The notes beneath the pieces are model-generated. The model made no database searches, was not told where the DNA came from, and worked only from the letters and a program-made list of their open reading frames with translations. Position numbers and translations under genes: made by a program. Below are positions 8,608 to 16,714 of a DNA stretch of 64,000 nucleotides, piece after piece. The number at the start of each line of letters is the position of its first letter. Position 1 is the first letter of the stretch. Origin of the DNA: Mycobacterium lehmannii (lineage in GTDB: Bacteria; Actinomycetota; Actinomycetes; Mycobacteriales; Mycobacteriaceae); the NCBI RefSeq assembly GCF_002245535.1, contig NZ_NKCN01000018.1, positions 55,482-119,481 of the forward strand. Direction: 5' to 3'.

Positions 8608-8913
8608 ATGAAGAAGATTGGAATCGCAGCTGTAGCTAGCGGACTGGCAACCGCCCTGATCGGGCTGGCCGCACCGGTGGCCGCCGCACCTTCGGGGGCG
8701 CAGAACGCACAGGACACCATCAACCAGCTCAAGTCTGAGGGGTACCGGGTCGTCGTCACTCAGGTGGGCACCGCCCCGCTGAGCGAGGCCGAGGTGGTCG
8801 CGGTCCGCGAGGGCCCCACCTTCACCCGGATCGATGCGGGCAGCCCCGTGATCGGGAGCAGCCATAACTTCATCACGCATCAGGACCGTCTCGTCTACGT
8901 AGACGTGAAGTAG
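8608..8913 (+). CDS. Small secreted protein (101 aa)
   Basis: From ATG 8608, preceded by AGAGG at 8597-8601. Residues 1-27 form a clear signal peptide (MKKIG, a hydrophobic stretch, then PVAAAP). The mature part is about 74 residues (NTINQLKSEGYRVVVTQVG-like opening) without cysteines. Similar short exported proteins with the pattern 'LKSEGYRV' are common in mycobacteria; their function is unknown. A strong hairpin terminator follows at 8936-8963. The 186-bp upstream gap presumably holds its promoter, but I see no clear -35/-10 pair. Confidence 0.82.
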   Translation: MKKIGIAAVASGLATALIGLAAPVAAAPSGAQNAQDTINQLKSEGYRVVVTQVGTAPLSEAEVVAVREGPTFTRIDAGSPVIGSSHNFITHQDRLVYVDVK

Positions 8914-8935
8914 CCGGTTCGTGCAAGAGGGCACG

Positions 8936-8963
8936 AGAGGGGCACCCGCAAGGGTGCCCCTCT
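8936..8963 (+). terminator. Intrinsic-type terminator hairpin
   Basis: A perfect 12-bp stem (AGAGGGGCACCC pairing with GGGTGCCCCTCT) closes a GCAA tetraloop, 22 bp after the stop of the secreted-protein gene. The downstream T-run is poor (TTCGCGTTT), as is usual in mycobacteria. Confidence 0.85.
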
Positions 8964-8987
8964 TCGCGTTTGGGCACAATCCTGGCT

Positions 8988-9935
8988 GTGGCCGAACTCG
9001 CCCGGTATCAGGACGGGCCCGCACGGGTCGTGATCCTGTCAGACGGCGCCGATGTGGTCTTCCAGACCCACTACACCGACGGCGAACGGCCGAATACCAC
9101 CGAAACCCGCATGCCGGTCTCCGATTTCGTCGCCCGAGGCGAAGGTCCGTGGCCCTGGTACGACCTCGGTCCCAAACGCGAGGCTTCGTTGAGGGCGCTG
9201 ACCGCGCTCGGCGTCGACCCACCGGATTGGACCCAGCCGCTACCACCGGATGTCCTTGACCTGTTTCGCCGGGCGCAGCGCGGCGACTCGGCGGTGATCG
9301 AGTTGCTCGCGATGGGTGCCGATCCCGATCCGGTGGATGCGTGTGGTGCATCACCGCTCTGGTATGCGGTGCGCTCCCCCGGGTTGGGCATCGCGGTGGC
9401 GTTGATCGATGCCGGCGCCGACGCGGGACGCCGCATCGAGTTGTCGGCTCACGGTGAGCGCTACACCACGATCCTGCACGAGATCGTGCGCAACGGTCGT
9501 ACGGTGGCGCTGAACCACGCCCTGGCCAACGGCGTCTGCCCGGCGGTGCTCGACTCCGAGGGCGCGACACCGCTGCACGTGCTCAGCAGCGACGCCGACA
9601 ACGTCAACCCGCACGTGGTGCGCGCCCTGGTGCATGCCGGCGCGCCGGTTCAGGCAGCACTGCCCGACGGCACTCACCCCATCGACAGGGCCGCGCGGCT
9701 CGCGCTGCCCGCGACCGTCGCGGCGCTCGTGGACCACGGCGCCGACCCCGGGCGCGGGCTCGACGCGCTGATGTCGTGGTGGGCTCTCGGGGCGGAGGTA
9801 AGCGCCGAGAAGGCCGGTGTCGTGGCCGACGTCGTCGATGTGCTGCGCACTGGCGGCGCCGAGGTGACCGCACGACACCGTGACCTCGCGGCCGGTGCCG
9901 GCGTCGAGCGGGTGACGGCGGCCCTGCGTCCGTAG
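8988..9935 (+). CDS. Ankyrin-repeat protein
   Basis: 315 residues from GTG 8988; an in-frame TTG at 8970 is the alternative. The first 85 residues form a separate N-terminal region. Ankyrin-type repeats follow from about residue 90: VIELLAMGADPDPVDACGASPLWYAV, then VALIDAGADAG, HALANGVCPAVLDSEGATPLHVL, VRALVHAGAPVQAALPDGTHPIDRAARLA and VDHGADPGRG (each seen in part). It probably mediates protein binding in the cytoplasm. The start lies 24 bp after a terminator stem, with CACAAT 7 bp upstream, so transcription may be leaderless. Confidence 0.82.
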   Translation: MAELARYQDGPARVVILSDGADVVFQTHYTDGERPNTTETRMPVSDFVARGEGPWPWYDLGPKREASLRALTALGVDPPDWTQPLPPDVLDLFRRAQRGDSAVIELLAMGADPDPVDACGASPLWYAVRSPGLGIAVALIDAGADAGRRIELSAHGERYTTILHEIVRNGRTVALNHALANGVCPAVLDSEGATPLHVLSSDADNVNPHVVRALVHAGAPVQAALPDGTHPIDRAARLALPATVAALVDHGADPGRGLDALMSWWALGAEVSAEKAGVVADVVDVLRTGGAEVTARHRDLAAGAGVERVTAALRP

Positions 9936-9950
9936 CAGATTTGGCGGGGT

Positions 9951-10316
9951 CTAGATCCCGAGGAACGGCAGCGGAATCGGCGAGTTACCGCTGCCGATCG
10001 ACGACACCATTGCGGGGCAGAACATCGAGATGGCGATGCCGGTGAACATGGTCGCCGGACCGAGCGACATGCCGCCCATTTCGGCGACCTTGGCCGCGAC
10101 GTTGGCGGCGTTCTGGCCCGGATCGGCCAGCATGGGACACACCTGCTGGCCGACGGCGACGGCACTGCTCGGATCGCTCATGACGACGCCTGCCTCGGAC
10201 ACCGCGTTGAGGAACGCGTCGTCGACGGGGTCGGCCTGCGCGGGCGCGGCCACCACGGCCGCTGCGGCGAGAAGTCCGGAGGTCAGCGCGAGCGCCGACA
10301 CGGGTTTGCTAAACAC
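9951..10316 (-). CDS. DUF732-family secreted protein
   Basis: 121 residues from GTG 10316. A signal peptide (about 1-28, ending AAPAQADP) precedes a domain opening DDAFLNAVSEAGV with VGQQVCPML and SMFCPAM; the two cysteines can form the family's disulfide. DUF732 proteins are small exported mycobacterial proteins of unknown role. It ends 15 bp from the convergent ankyrin gene and lies just downstream of the co-directional gene at 10342. Confidence 0.85.
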   Translation of the reverse strand: MFSKPVSALALTSGLLAAAAVVAAPAQADPVDDAFLNAVSEAGVVMSDPSSAVAVGQQVCPMLADPGQNAANVAAKVAEMGGMSLGPATMFTGIAISMFCPAMVSSIGSGNSPIPLPFLGI

Positions 10317-10341
10317 CCGGGAAGCCTACGCTGTGGAACCC

Positions 10342-10923
10342 TCAGACGCCCGTCCAGGCGGTGTCGATGGTTGAGCCCACGTCGATCACCTTGGCCTTCT
10401 GGGAGGCCGGGCTGTCGATCTCGCCGGCGACGTGGGCGGCGATGAACCGCCGGATCTCGGCGTCGATGCCACCGAGAATGCGGACCAGCTCGCCCCGCAG
10501 CGACTTGGACGTGACGTGGATGGAGATGTCGGAGGCCCGCGGTTTCTCGACGTCGAGGATCAACAGCAACGGTTCCGCGGCGCGTGCGGTCGCATTCAGC
10601 GCGATCTCGCCGAAAACCATGAACTTCGGCTTGTCGATGCGCAGATCGACCATCATGTCGATCTCCAGAGGGATGCGGATGGCGAACGTGATCATCGGGC
10701 CCACGTGGCGGGTGAGTCGCGGTTCCTGGATCCGCACCTTGGCGGTGACCTTCGCGATCTTGCCCGGACCCTGAGCGATCGGGCCCATCTCGAACTCGTC
10801 GCCGGCGATGTCGGCGATGGCGCTGCCGACGCGCTGCTCGGTCACGGCGACCTCGAAGAATCTACGGCCGAATTCCTCGTAGGTGATCTCGGTGGGCTCA
10901 TCGTCGACAGGCATGGTGCTCAT
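10342..10923 (-). CDS. Conserved hypothetical protein (193 aa)
   Basis: ATG 10923 (ATG 10914 is possible). The protein is soluble, with beta-rich character: IAKVTAKVRIQEPRLTRHVGPM, then alternating short strands such as LEIDMMVDLRIDKPKFMVFGEI, and an amphipathic C-terminal half (RGELVRILGGIDAEIRRFIAAHV). No signal peptide, membrane span or catalytic motif is evident. It could be a lipid-binding or SMP-like fold, but this is a guess. It lies in line with the DUF732 gene (25 bp gap). Confidence 0.72.
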   Translation of the reverse strand: MSTMPVDDEPTEITYEEFGRRFFEVAVTEQRVGSAIADIAGDEFEMGPIAQGPGKIAKVTAKVRIQEPRLTRHVGPMITFAIRIPLEIDMMVDLRIDKPKFMVFGEIALNATARAAEPLLLILDVEKPRASDISIHVTSKSLRGELVRILGGIDAEIRRFIAAHVAGEIDSPASQKAKVIDVGSTIDTAWTGV

Positions 10924-11042
10924 ACAGTCTCACGCGCCCAGTTCGCGCTGCACGCGACGCGACCGCCGCGACCGAATCGAGACACCTCGTACACGCCTCT
11001 CGCGACGTTCCCGCGACCGTTCTGCGACCCGTGTGCCCGCCG

Positions 11043-11228
11043 TCAACGACCGTCGTTGCTGCGTGCCTCGGCCCCGCTCTCCTCCGCGTCGATAGCGTCG
11101 TCGGAGAACGTCTGGCCGACGTAGGTGCCGTCGTCGTCGCCGCTGTCCTTGCCGGCGCGCGAGGTTGCCACGTGGTCGTCCTCGGTGACGCCCTCTTCGC
11201 TGGTGTCGTCGTCTTCGCGCGGAGTCAT
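11043..11228 (-). CDS. Small acidic hypothetical protein (61 aa)
   Basis: The ATG at 11228 overlaps the stop of the upstream membrane-protein gene (ATGA), a strong sign that this short frame is real. The product is rich in Asp, Glu, Ser and Gly (REDDDTSEEGVTEDDHVAT), has no hydrophobic core, and is probably disordered. It may act as an accessory to the membrane protein. Function unknown. Confidence 0.6.
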   Translation of the reverse strand: MTPREDDDTSEEGVTEDDHVATSRAGKDSGDDDGTYVGQTFSDDAIDAEESGAEARSNDGR

Positions 11229-11662
11229 GCGGCCGGATTACCCGCCGTGGAGGTCGTCAAACGGTCCCTCGACGGAGACCGGGGAGGCACCAACTTGAGC
11301 GCCAAAAGCCCCAGCACCGCCACGATGAGGGCCGGTGTCCCGTACAGCAGGACCCCCATCGCCAGCGTCGTCGTCGAACCGCTCATCGCGGCGGCCACCA
11401 CGTAGACCGAGAACACCCAGCTCGCGATCAGGGCGACGCTCATCACGACCACTGCGACGGCCATGCTGCGGGCAGGCCCGTAGTACCGGTAACCGGTGAC
11501 AGTGAGCACCGCGACGGTCGGGATGCCCAGGATCGCGGCGGCCGCCCATATCTGGTCGAGCGTCGCGAGCCGTCCGATTGTCGGAAGGATCAGGCACGAC
11601 GCCAGCACCGCGGCCAGGACAACGCCCACAACGGCGATCTCGCGTGAATCAGTGTGTCGCAT
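11225..11662 (-). CDS. Small integral membrane protein
   Basis: 145 residues with four probable membrane helices: about 10-28, 37-57, 68-94 and 100-125 (VVGVVLAAVLASCLILPTI, IWAAAAILGIPTVAVLTV, AVAVVVMSVALIASWVFSVY, TLAMGVLLYGTPALIVAVLG). The C-terminal 20 residues are basic and cytoplasmic-looking. No family recognised. It is coupled to the acidic small gene downstream and lies 45 bp after the SnoaL-like gene. Confidence 0.75.
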   Translation of the reverse strand: MRHTDSREIAVVGVVLAAVLASCLILPTIGRLATLDQIWAAAAILGIPTVAVLTVTGYRYYGPARSMAVAVVVMSVALIASWVFSVYVVAAAMSGSTTTLAMGVLLYGTPALIVAVLGLLALKLVPPRSPSRDRLTTSTAGNPAA

Positions 11663-11707
11663 GGTTGCCGGGTTGCCCCGGCCCGAGGAGCCGAAACGTC
11701 GGGTGGT

Positions 11708-12511
11708 TCAGCCCACCGGTGCGGCGTAGTAGCGGATTCGCCTGATCGAGAACGGTTTCGCCGCCACGTCGGCAATGAGCACATCGCGCGACCCGGCCCC
11801 CTCGATGCCGCACACCAGGCTGTGACCCGAACCGATCAGTTTGCGCGAGCGGGCGCCGGTCAGCCGGGACAGCAGCTCGGTGCTGCCCATCGGCGTGTGC
11901 TCACCTGCGGTGATCTGTGCGCCGCCGCCCAACCAGCGCCGCAGTCCGACCTCGTCACCGGCATGGGCGGCCGCCAGGAACTCGTCGAACCGTCGCTTGC
12001 CCTGGGGGCCGATCCCACGGAAGCCGCCGAGAAAGCCGAGCGCCCCGACGATGCCCTGGTTCGTCAGTAGCCCCCGCGACAGTTGCAGCCCGGCGGGCAC
12101 CGATCGGATCCCACCTCTGAGGAACTGACCGACCATCGCCGGAAGTTCCCAATAGGCTGACAGCTCAGCGATTTTCAGCTCGTCCGCGTCGACTTCGACG
12201 TGGTAGCGCAGGTAGGCGGGAATCCGCATCGTCAAACCGGCCGCCATCTGCACCTCCAGCTCCAGATCGCGGATCACGGTCGAGCCGACGACGATGTCGA
12301 CGTCGCGATGGAACGTGATGTCGCGCGGACCGACGAAGGTGTCATAGAAGCGGGCGATGGCCGTCATCCCGCGGTGCGGTTGCGAACCCACCGGGTCTTC
12401 GATGATCCCGTCGAAGGTGAAGGCGGCCACCCACGCCTCGCGGTCGTGAACGGCGACCGCGGCCGGGGATCGCTCGACGGCGGCCAGGGCGTCGGCCCGG
12501 GAGATGGCCAT
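11708..12511 (-). CDS. SnoaL-like / NTF2-fold protein with C-terminal extension
   Basis: 267 residues from ATG 12511. Residues 1-140 fit a nuclear transport factor 2/ketosteroid isomerase-like fold (HDREAWVAAFTFDGIIEDPVGS, HRGMTAIARFYDTFVGP). The following ~125 residues contain GFLGGFRGIGPQGKRRFDEFLAAAHAGDEVGLRRWLGGG, which starts like a second NTF2 repeat and ends RRIRYYAAPVG. A duplicated NTF2 unit is therefore plausible. Enzymatic activity is not established. It heads a leftward group with the two small genes below it and is divergent from the gene at 12619 (107 bp between). Confidence 0.75.
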   Translation of the reverse strand: MAISRADALAAVERSPAAVAVHDREAWVAAFTFDGIIEDPVGSQPHRGMTAIARFYDTFVGPRDITFHRDVDIVVGSTVIRDLELEVQMAAGLTMRIPAYLRYHVEVDADELKIAELSAYWELPAMVGQFLRGGIRSVPAGLQLSRGLLTNQGIVGALGFLGGFRGIGPQGKRRFDEFLAAAHAGDEVGLRRWLGGGAQITAGEHTPMGSTELLSRLTGARSRKLIGSGHSLVCGIEGAGSRDVLIADVAAKPFSIRRIRYYAAPVG

Positions 12512-12618
12512 AGAGGTTGCCTACCACTTCGGGATCGCTTCAGTCGACTACTTCCCCGCATGCGGGCACACTGGAAGCGATACCGCGCACAGGTGCGGGC
12601 GCCCCAGGAGGAGGCACC

Positions 12619-13026
12619 ATGAGCAGCAACGGCCCGTTCGGGTTCGACCCCGAGGAATTCGACCGCGTCGTGCGCGAAGCCGGTGAGGGTCTGCGTGACG
12701 CGCTCGACGGCTTCGGCAGGTTCTTCAGCACGTCGGGAGAACGCGCGGGCTGGGCCAACCTGGTCGACGAGTTCACCCGCTCGTCACGGCCGCGACGCGA
12801 GCCGGAGACCACCGGGGAGACCGGTGACGGGGTGTGGGCGATCTACACCGTGGACGACGACGGCGGTGCGCACATCGAGCAGGTCTACCCCACCGAGTTG
12901 GATGCGCTGCGGGCCAACAAGAACAACACCGATCCCACCCGCAAGGTGCGCTTCCTGCCGTACGGCATCGCGGTCAGCGTCTTGGACGCATCCGATCCCG
13001 ACTCCACTCCCGACGACGACGCCTAG
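12619..13026 (+). CDS. Conserved hypothetical protein (135 aa)
   Basis: ATG 12619 has a strong AGGAGGAGG site 6 bp upstream. The N-terminal half is a charged helical segment (FDPEEFDRVVREAGEGLRDAL). The C-terminal half, DGVWAIYTVDDDGGAHIEQVYPTELDALRANKNN and then VRFLPYGIAVSVLD (seen in part), resembles the compact beta domain found in several actinobacterial hypothetical proteins. Soluble and acidic; function unknown. Confidence 0.8.
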   Translation: MSSNGPFGFDPEEFDRVVREAGEGLRDALDGFGRFFSTSGERAGWANLVDEFTRSSRPRREPETTGETGDGVWAIYTVDDDGGAHIEQVYPTELDALRANKNNTDPTRKVRFLPYGIAVSVLDASDPDSTPDDDA

Positions 13027-13047
13027 CGCGAAACCGTGTGCGCCGCT

Positions 13048-14046
13048 TCACTGTTGGTATGTCGGCTGGACTTCGAGCACTCGCTGGATATCGGGTTTCA
13101 TCTGCTGTAACTGCTGGCCTGCATAGCCCCAGCTGTGGATGCCCGCGGGGAAGTTGAAGACGCCGTTGTTCCCGCCGGCGGCGATGTATGCGTCGACGAA
13201 CGCCCGGTTCGACTCGATCGCGAAGCCCTCGAGGAAGCCGAGTCCGGCGATCGGTGCGTCGGGGTTGGTCAGCGCGGGATCGGTGAGTGTGCCGTCGCCG
13301 CAGTAGATCCAGACGCGCGTTCCGTTGGCGGCGAGCCGACCGGCCTGCACCGTGGGATCGTTGCGGGCCCATGCCGGATCGCCGGGTGGGCCCCACATCG
13401 CGGCGGGATCGAAGCCGCCGTTCCACATCTGGGCGACCCTGACCTGACCTGGGCCGTTGGGCGCGGACAGGTTCAGAAAGCCCGACAGCGATCCGGCGTA
13501 ACTGAACAGTTGCGGGTGGTAGGCCGCCAGGATCAGCGCCGCCGAACCGCCCATCGAGAACCCGACCACGGCGTTGCGGGTCGGCCGGATCCCTTTGTTG
13601 GAGGCCAGCCACGCCGGAAGTTCCTGGGTGAGGAAGGTCTCCCACTTGTAGGTGTAGGTCGTGCCGTTGCCGACCGCGGGCGCATACCAGTCGGAGTAGA
13701 AGCTCGACTTGCCGCCGACGGGCATCACCACCGAGATGCCGGAGCCGTCATACCAGTCGAAGGCCTGGGTGTTGATGTCCCAGCCGTTGAGGTCGTCGCC
13801 CGCCTCCATGCTGTCGAGCAGATACAACGCCGGTGAGTCGTCGCCGGCACCGAGGAACTCGACGCGGACGGTGCGGTTCATCGCCGCCGACGGCACTTCC
13901 AGGTGTTCGATCGGAAGGTTCGGATTCGAAAAGGCCTGTGCGGTTGGGCTCGCACCGCCGGCAGCGAGGGCCGGCAGCATCGCGGCGGCCACCGTCGCTG
14001 CAGCCCAGGTAGCCCGGCGCAATGACAGCCACTTCACGAGCGCCAT
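13048..14046 (-). CDS. Antigen 85-family mycolyltransferase / esterase
   Basis: 332 residues from ATG 14046, preceded by GGGAGG. An ATG six codons upstream is in frame but would bury that ribosome site. A signal peptide spans about 1-38 (ending SPTAQAFS). The mature protein starts FSNPNLPIEHLEVPS like FbpA/B/C. The catalytic triad is visible: S164 in GFSMGGSAA, E273 in FLEGF and H304 in HSWGY. Ag85 enzymes transfer mycolates between trehalose monomycolates and to arabinogalactan outside the membrane. This paralogue is shorter on substrate-loop detail than I can judge, so it may be an FbpC-like or accessory family member. Confidence 0.9.
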   Translation of the reverse strand: MALVKWLSLRRATWAAATVAAAMLPALAAGGASPTAQAFSNPNLPIEHLEVPSAAMNRTVRVEFLGAGDDSPALYLLDSMEAGDDLNGWDINTQAFDWYDGSGISVVMPVGGKSSFYSDWYAPAVGNGTTYTYKWETFLTQELPAWLASNKGIRPTRNAVVGFSMGGSAALILAAYHPQLFSYAGSLSGFLNLSAPNGPGQVRVAQMWNGGFDPAAMWGPPGDPAWARNDPTVQAGRLAANGTRVWIYCGDGTLTDPALTNPDAPIAGLGFLEGFAIESNRAFVDAYIAAGGNNGVFNFPAGIHSWGYAGQQLQQMKPDIQRVLEVQPTYQQ

Positions 14047-14137
14047 CGATGACCTCCCTATCATCGCCGACCCTGAGCGGACGATACGCCCGCGAGAGCC
14101 ATCACCCGCGGTTTTCGCAACACTCGCCCCTATTTCA

Positions 14138-14209
14138 CGAAATGGCATTCCGGCAGGGAAAGTTCGAGTGGACGCCTGCCGGAATGCCGTTTCGCGCCCG
14201 AGTGGGCGC
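14138..14209. repeat. Long inverted repeat followed by a second small hairpin in the Ag85/aldehyde dehydrogenase gap
   Basis: Arms 14138-14157 and 14175-14194 are 20 bp each, complementary apart from one A/G position, with a 17-nt spacer. The arm core reads GGCATTCCGGCAGG. A second stem, GCGCCC-GAGT-GGGCGC, follows at 14194-14209. It lies in the divergent gap, 92-148 bp from the antigen 85 start and over 100 bp from the aldehyde dehydrogenase start. It could be an operator pair, a structured transcript or a mobile-element remnant. Confidence 0.75.
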
Positions 14210-14230
14210 ACGGTCTCGGCGCGCCATTTT

Positions 14231-14252
14231 GCTAAGTTTGCATAAATAGTGA
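14231..14252. promoter_or_regulatory. Candidate GntR-regulon site upstream of the aldehyde dehydrogenase
   Basis: TTGCTAAG is placed as at the GntR gene (23599-23606), followed by TGCATAAATAGTGA, which matches TGCCTAAAATAGTAAA of the Rieske promoter with one gap and few changes. It lies 64-85 bp upstream of the ATG at 14316. This is the weakest of the four related sites. Confidence 0.4.
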
Positions 14253-14315
14253 CTTTGGCGGGCGTAGGGTGCGCTCGATGCGGTAGTCGCCCGTGGGTCG
14301 ACGAGGAGGCGCGTC

Positions 14316-15773
14316 ATGAGATCGCTGACATACGAACGGCTTTTCATCGGCGGCCGATGGGAAGCGCCGGCCACCGGGCAACGTATCGCGGTCATCTCAC
14401 CGCACACCGAGGAGCGGATCGGCGAGACACCGGAGGCCACCGCCGGCGATGTCGACCGCGCGGTGCAGGCCGCGCGCAAGGCGTTCGACGCGGGCCCGTG
14501 GCCGCGGATGACCGTCGACGAACGCATGGAGAAGGTCGAGAAGCTCGCCACGGTCTACGCGGCTCACACCGACGAGATGGCCGACCTCATCACCGCGGAG
14601 ATGGGCTCGCCGCGCAGCTTCAGCCGGCTGGGGCAGGCCACCGGTGCGCTGGCCCAGATGCATCTGACCCTGGCCACCGCGAAGGAGTTCCCGTGGATCG
14701 AGCGGCGCCGAGGGTTGTTCGGCGACGTCCAGATTCGGCGCGCACCCGTCGGCGTGGTCGGTGCAATCGTGCCGTGGAACGTGCCGCAGTTCCTCATCAT
14801 GCCGAAGATGATTCCGGCGCTCATCGCGGGCTGCGCGGTCGTGGTCAAACCGGCTCCCGAGACGCCCATCGACGCGCTGTGGCTGGCCGAGATGCTCGAG
14901 GAAGTCGACCTCCCCGAAGGCGTCGTCTCGGTCCTTCCCGGCGGACGCGACACCGGTGAGCACCTGGTGCGTCACCCCGGGGTGGACAAGGTCTCATTCA
15001 CCGGTTCGTCGGCCACCGGACGCCATATCGCCGCCGTATGCGGGGAGCAACTCAAACGCGTCAGCCTCGAGTTGGGCGGCAAGTCGGCGGCGATCATCCT
15101 CGACGACGCCGACATCGACCGCACGGTCGAGCATTTGAAGACGGCCAGCCTGATGAACAACGGGCAGGCGTGCGTCGCGCAGACGCGGATCCTGGTGAGC
15201 GAACGCCGACACGACGATGTGGTGGACGCGCTGAGCGCGATGATGTCGGGGCTTCAGGTGGGTGATCCCGCCGACGATGCCACCGACATCGGCCCGCTGG
15301 TGGCGCAACGTCAACAGCAGAGGGTGCAGGGTTACATCGACGCGGGGCTCACCGAGGGGGCGCGAATGGTGTTGGGCGGCACCGACTCACCGCGTGAGCG
15401 CGGATGGTACGTCCAGCCCACGCTGTTCACCGACGCGACCAACGAGATGCGTATCGCCCGCGAGGAGATCTTCGGGCCGGTGCTGACCGTGCTGACGTAC
15501 TCCGACGAACGCGACGCGATCCGGATCGCCAACGACAGCGACTACGGACTGGCAGGCTCGGTCTGGACGGCCGACATCGCGCACGGGCTGGAGATCGCCG
15601 CGCAGATTCGGACCGGTACCTACGGGATCAACATGTACACGCTCGATACGACCATGCCGTTCGGCGGGTTCAAGCAGTCCGGAATCGGACGCGAGTTCGG
15701 CGCGGAGGGACTGTCGGAGTACGTCGAGTTGCAGACGACCATCAGCGCGGACAAGATGCCCGACCTAACGTGA
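14316..15773 (+). CDS. NAD(P)-dependent aldehyde dehydrogenase
   Basis: 485 residues, the usual family length, from ATG 14316 with a GAGGAGG site. Signature elements are VGAIVPWN, FTGSSATGRHI (cofactor loop), LELGGKSAA with the catalytic glutamate, NNGQACVAQT with the nucleophilic cysteine, EEIFGPV and PFGGFKQSGIGRE. It oxidises an aldehyde to the acid (or CoA-ready acid) in the cytosol. It begins the rightward end of the catabolic island, and its stop overlaps the convergent MaoC-like gene by 9 bp. A role downstream of the island's alcohol dehydrogenases is inferred. Confidence 0.95.
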   Translation: MRSLTYERLFIGGRWEAPATGQRIAVISPHTEERIGETPEATAGDVDRAVQAARKAFDAGPWPRMTVDERMEKVEKLATVYAAHTDEMADLITAEMGSPRSFSRLGQATGALAQMHLTLATAKEFPWIERRRGLFGDVQIRRAPVGVVGAIVPWNVPQFLIMPKMIPALIAGCAVVVKPAPETPIDALWLAEMLEEVDLPEGVVSVLPGGRDTGEHLVRHPGVDKVSFTGSSATGRHIAAVCGEQLKRVSLELGGKSAAIILDDADIDRTVEHLKTASLMNNGQACVAQTRILVSERRHDDVVDALSAMMSGLQVGDPADDATDIGPLVAQRQQQRVQGYIDAGLTEGARMVLGGTDSPRERGWYVQPTLFTDATNEMRIAREEIFGPVLTVLTYSDERDAIRIANDSDYGLAGSVWTADIAHGLEIAAQIRTGTYGINMYTLDTTMPFGGFKQSGIGREFGAEGLSEYVELQTTISADKMPDLT

Positions 15774-16184
15774 CAGCTCGAGCGTCAGCTCCGCCGGGCA
15801 GCACAGCTCTCCGCGTTGGTTGGTCACGGTGATCTGCAGATCGAGAAGGCCGCTGTCCCGCTTGGCCACGACGCGCCCGCGACCCACCATCGAGTCGCCG
15901 GCGTAGATGGAGCCCAGCAGGGTGATCTTGCGGCGCAGCACCCGGCTGTAGGGGCCGGCCCAGTCGGTGGCGATGCGGTCGACGAATCCGGCGACGTGCA
16001 TCGTGTTGACGAAGATCGTCGGATACCCCTGTTGTTGGGCGTAGCGCGGATCGTAGTGTCCCGGAAAGTAATCCCACGTCGCACCGGGGTTCATCACGAC
16101 GCGCTGGTAGTCGATGTGGTCCACGAGTTCCGGCAGGTCCGTGGGGACCGTGACCCGCTCCCATTGCACGCCGTCCTCTCCCAT
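15765..16184 (-). CDS. MaoC-like hot-dog fold protein (hydratase-type)
   Basis: 139 residues from ATG 16184, which overlaps the stop of the preceding gene. The sequence has the MaoC/hot-dog pattern: DYQRVVMNPGATWDYFPGHYDPRYAQ, then TIFVNTMHVAGFVDRIATDW and a terminal LRRKITLLGSIYAGDSMVGRGRVV (each seen in part). The 'MNPGATWDYFPGHYD' region corresponds to the family's substrate site around D and H. With the MaoC N-terminal-like gene upstream it probably forms a two-subunit enoyl-CoA hydratase, as known for split MaoC proteins in steroid degradation. The substrate is unknown. Confidence 0.82.
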   Translation of the reverse strand: MGEDGVQWERVTVPTDLPELVDHIDYQRVVMNPGATWDYFPGHYDPRYAQQQGYPTIFVNTMHVAGFVDRIATDWAGPYSRVLRRKITLLGSIYAGDSMVGRGRVVAKRDSGLLDLQITVTNQRGELCCPAELTLELSR

Positions 16185-16714
16185 CACGCTTGCGCCTCGG
16201 GTGTGAACCGGAACAAGGTGTTGCGATTGACGGCGACCAAGGTGCCGTCGTCGCGGCGGAACTCGTCGCACGTCTGCACGAAGTGGCCGATCCCGAGGCG
16301 GGTGCGCTTTGAAGGCGAGACCGACACGACCTCCTCGATCAGGTGCAAGCGATCCCCTTCCACGATGGCGCAGGGGAACTCGGCGTCGTTGGCGGCGTTG
16401 ATGAACGTGGTCCCGGGCAGCGGCACGCGAATCGCAATCGCGGCGACCGGCGGTCGGCCGTTCGGCAGCCACGGCGGCGGGATCAGCCATCCCATCAGCA
16501 GCCCGGGTGGGGCCAGCAACCCGCCCCACTGGCGGCGGGCGAAATCCTCGTCCCAGTACCCCGGATTGGAGTCGCGGACCATGGCCGCGAAGTGCTGGAT
16601 GCGGGCCGCGCTCACCGCGGTCCCTGCGTACCGCGGCTCCGTGCGCGTGCCGACCATCTGCAACGCGTCGTCATACGTGCCGAACGCCAGCTCGTAGCGG
16701 ACAGTCTCGGTCAC
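16184..16714 (-). CDS. MaoC N-terminal-type dehydratase-like protein
   Basis: 176 residues from GTG 16714, overlapping the SnoaL-like stop (GTGA). Contains VSAARIQHFAAMVRDSNPGYWDEDFA and GGLLAPPGLLMGWL, which match FAS1-type/MaoC_dehydratas_N hot-dog proteins. These often form heterodimers with a partner like the gene just downstream, one subunit supplying the catalytic Asp/His and the other the acyl-binding tunnel. Spacing and coupling support a complex with the 139-residue protein. Hydration of an unsaturated CoA ester is inferred. Confidence 0.82.
   Translation of the reverse strand: MTETVRYELAFGTYDDALQMVGTRTEPRYAGTAVSAARIQHFAAMVRDSNPGYWDEDFARRQWGGLLAPPGLLMGWLIPPPWLPNGRPPVAAIAIRVPLPGTTFINAANDAEFPCAIVEGDRLHLIEEVVSVSPSKRTRLGIGHFVQTCDEFRRDDGTLVAVNRNTLFRFTPEAQA

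Noticed and set aside
13048..14211. Longer N-terminus for the Ag85-like protein
   Set aside because: Would run through the inverted repeat and place residues before the signal peptide. GGGAGG sits just before ATG 14046.
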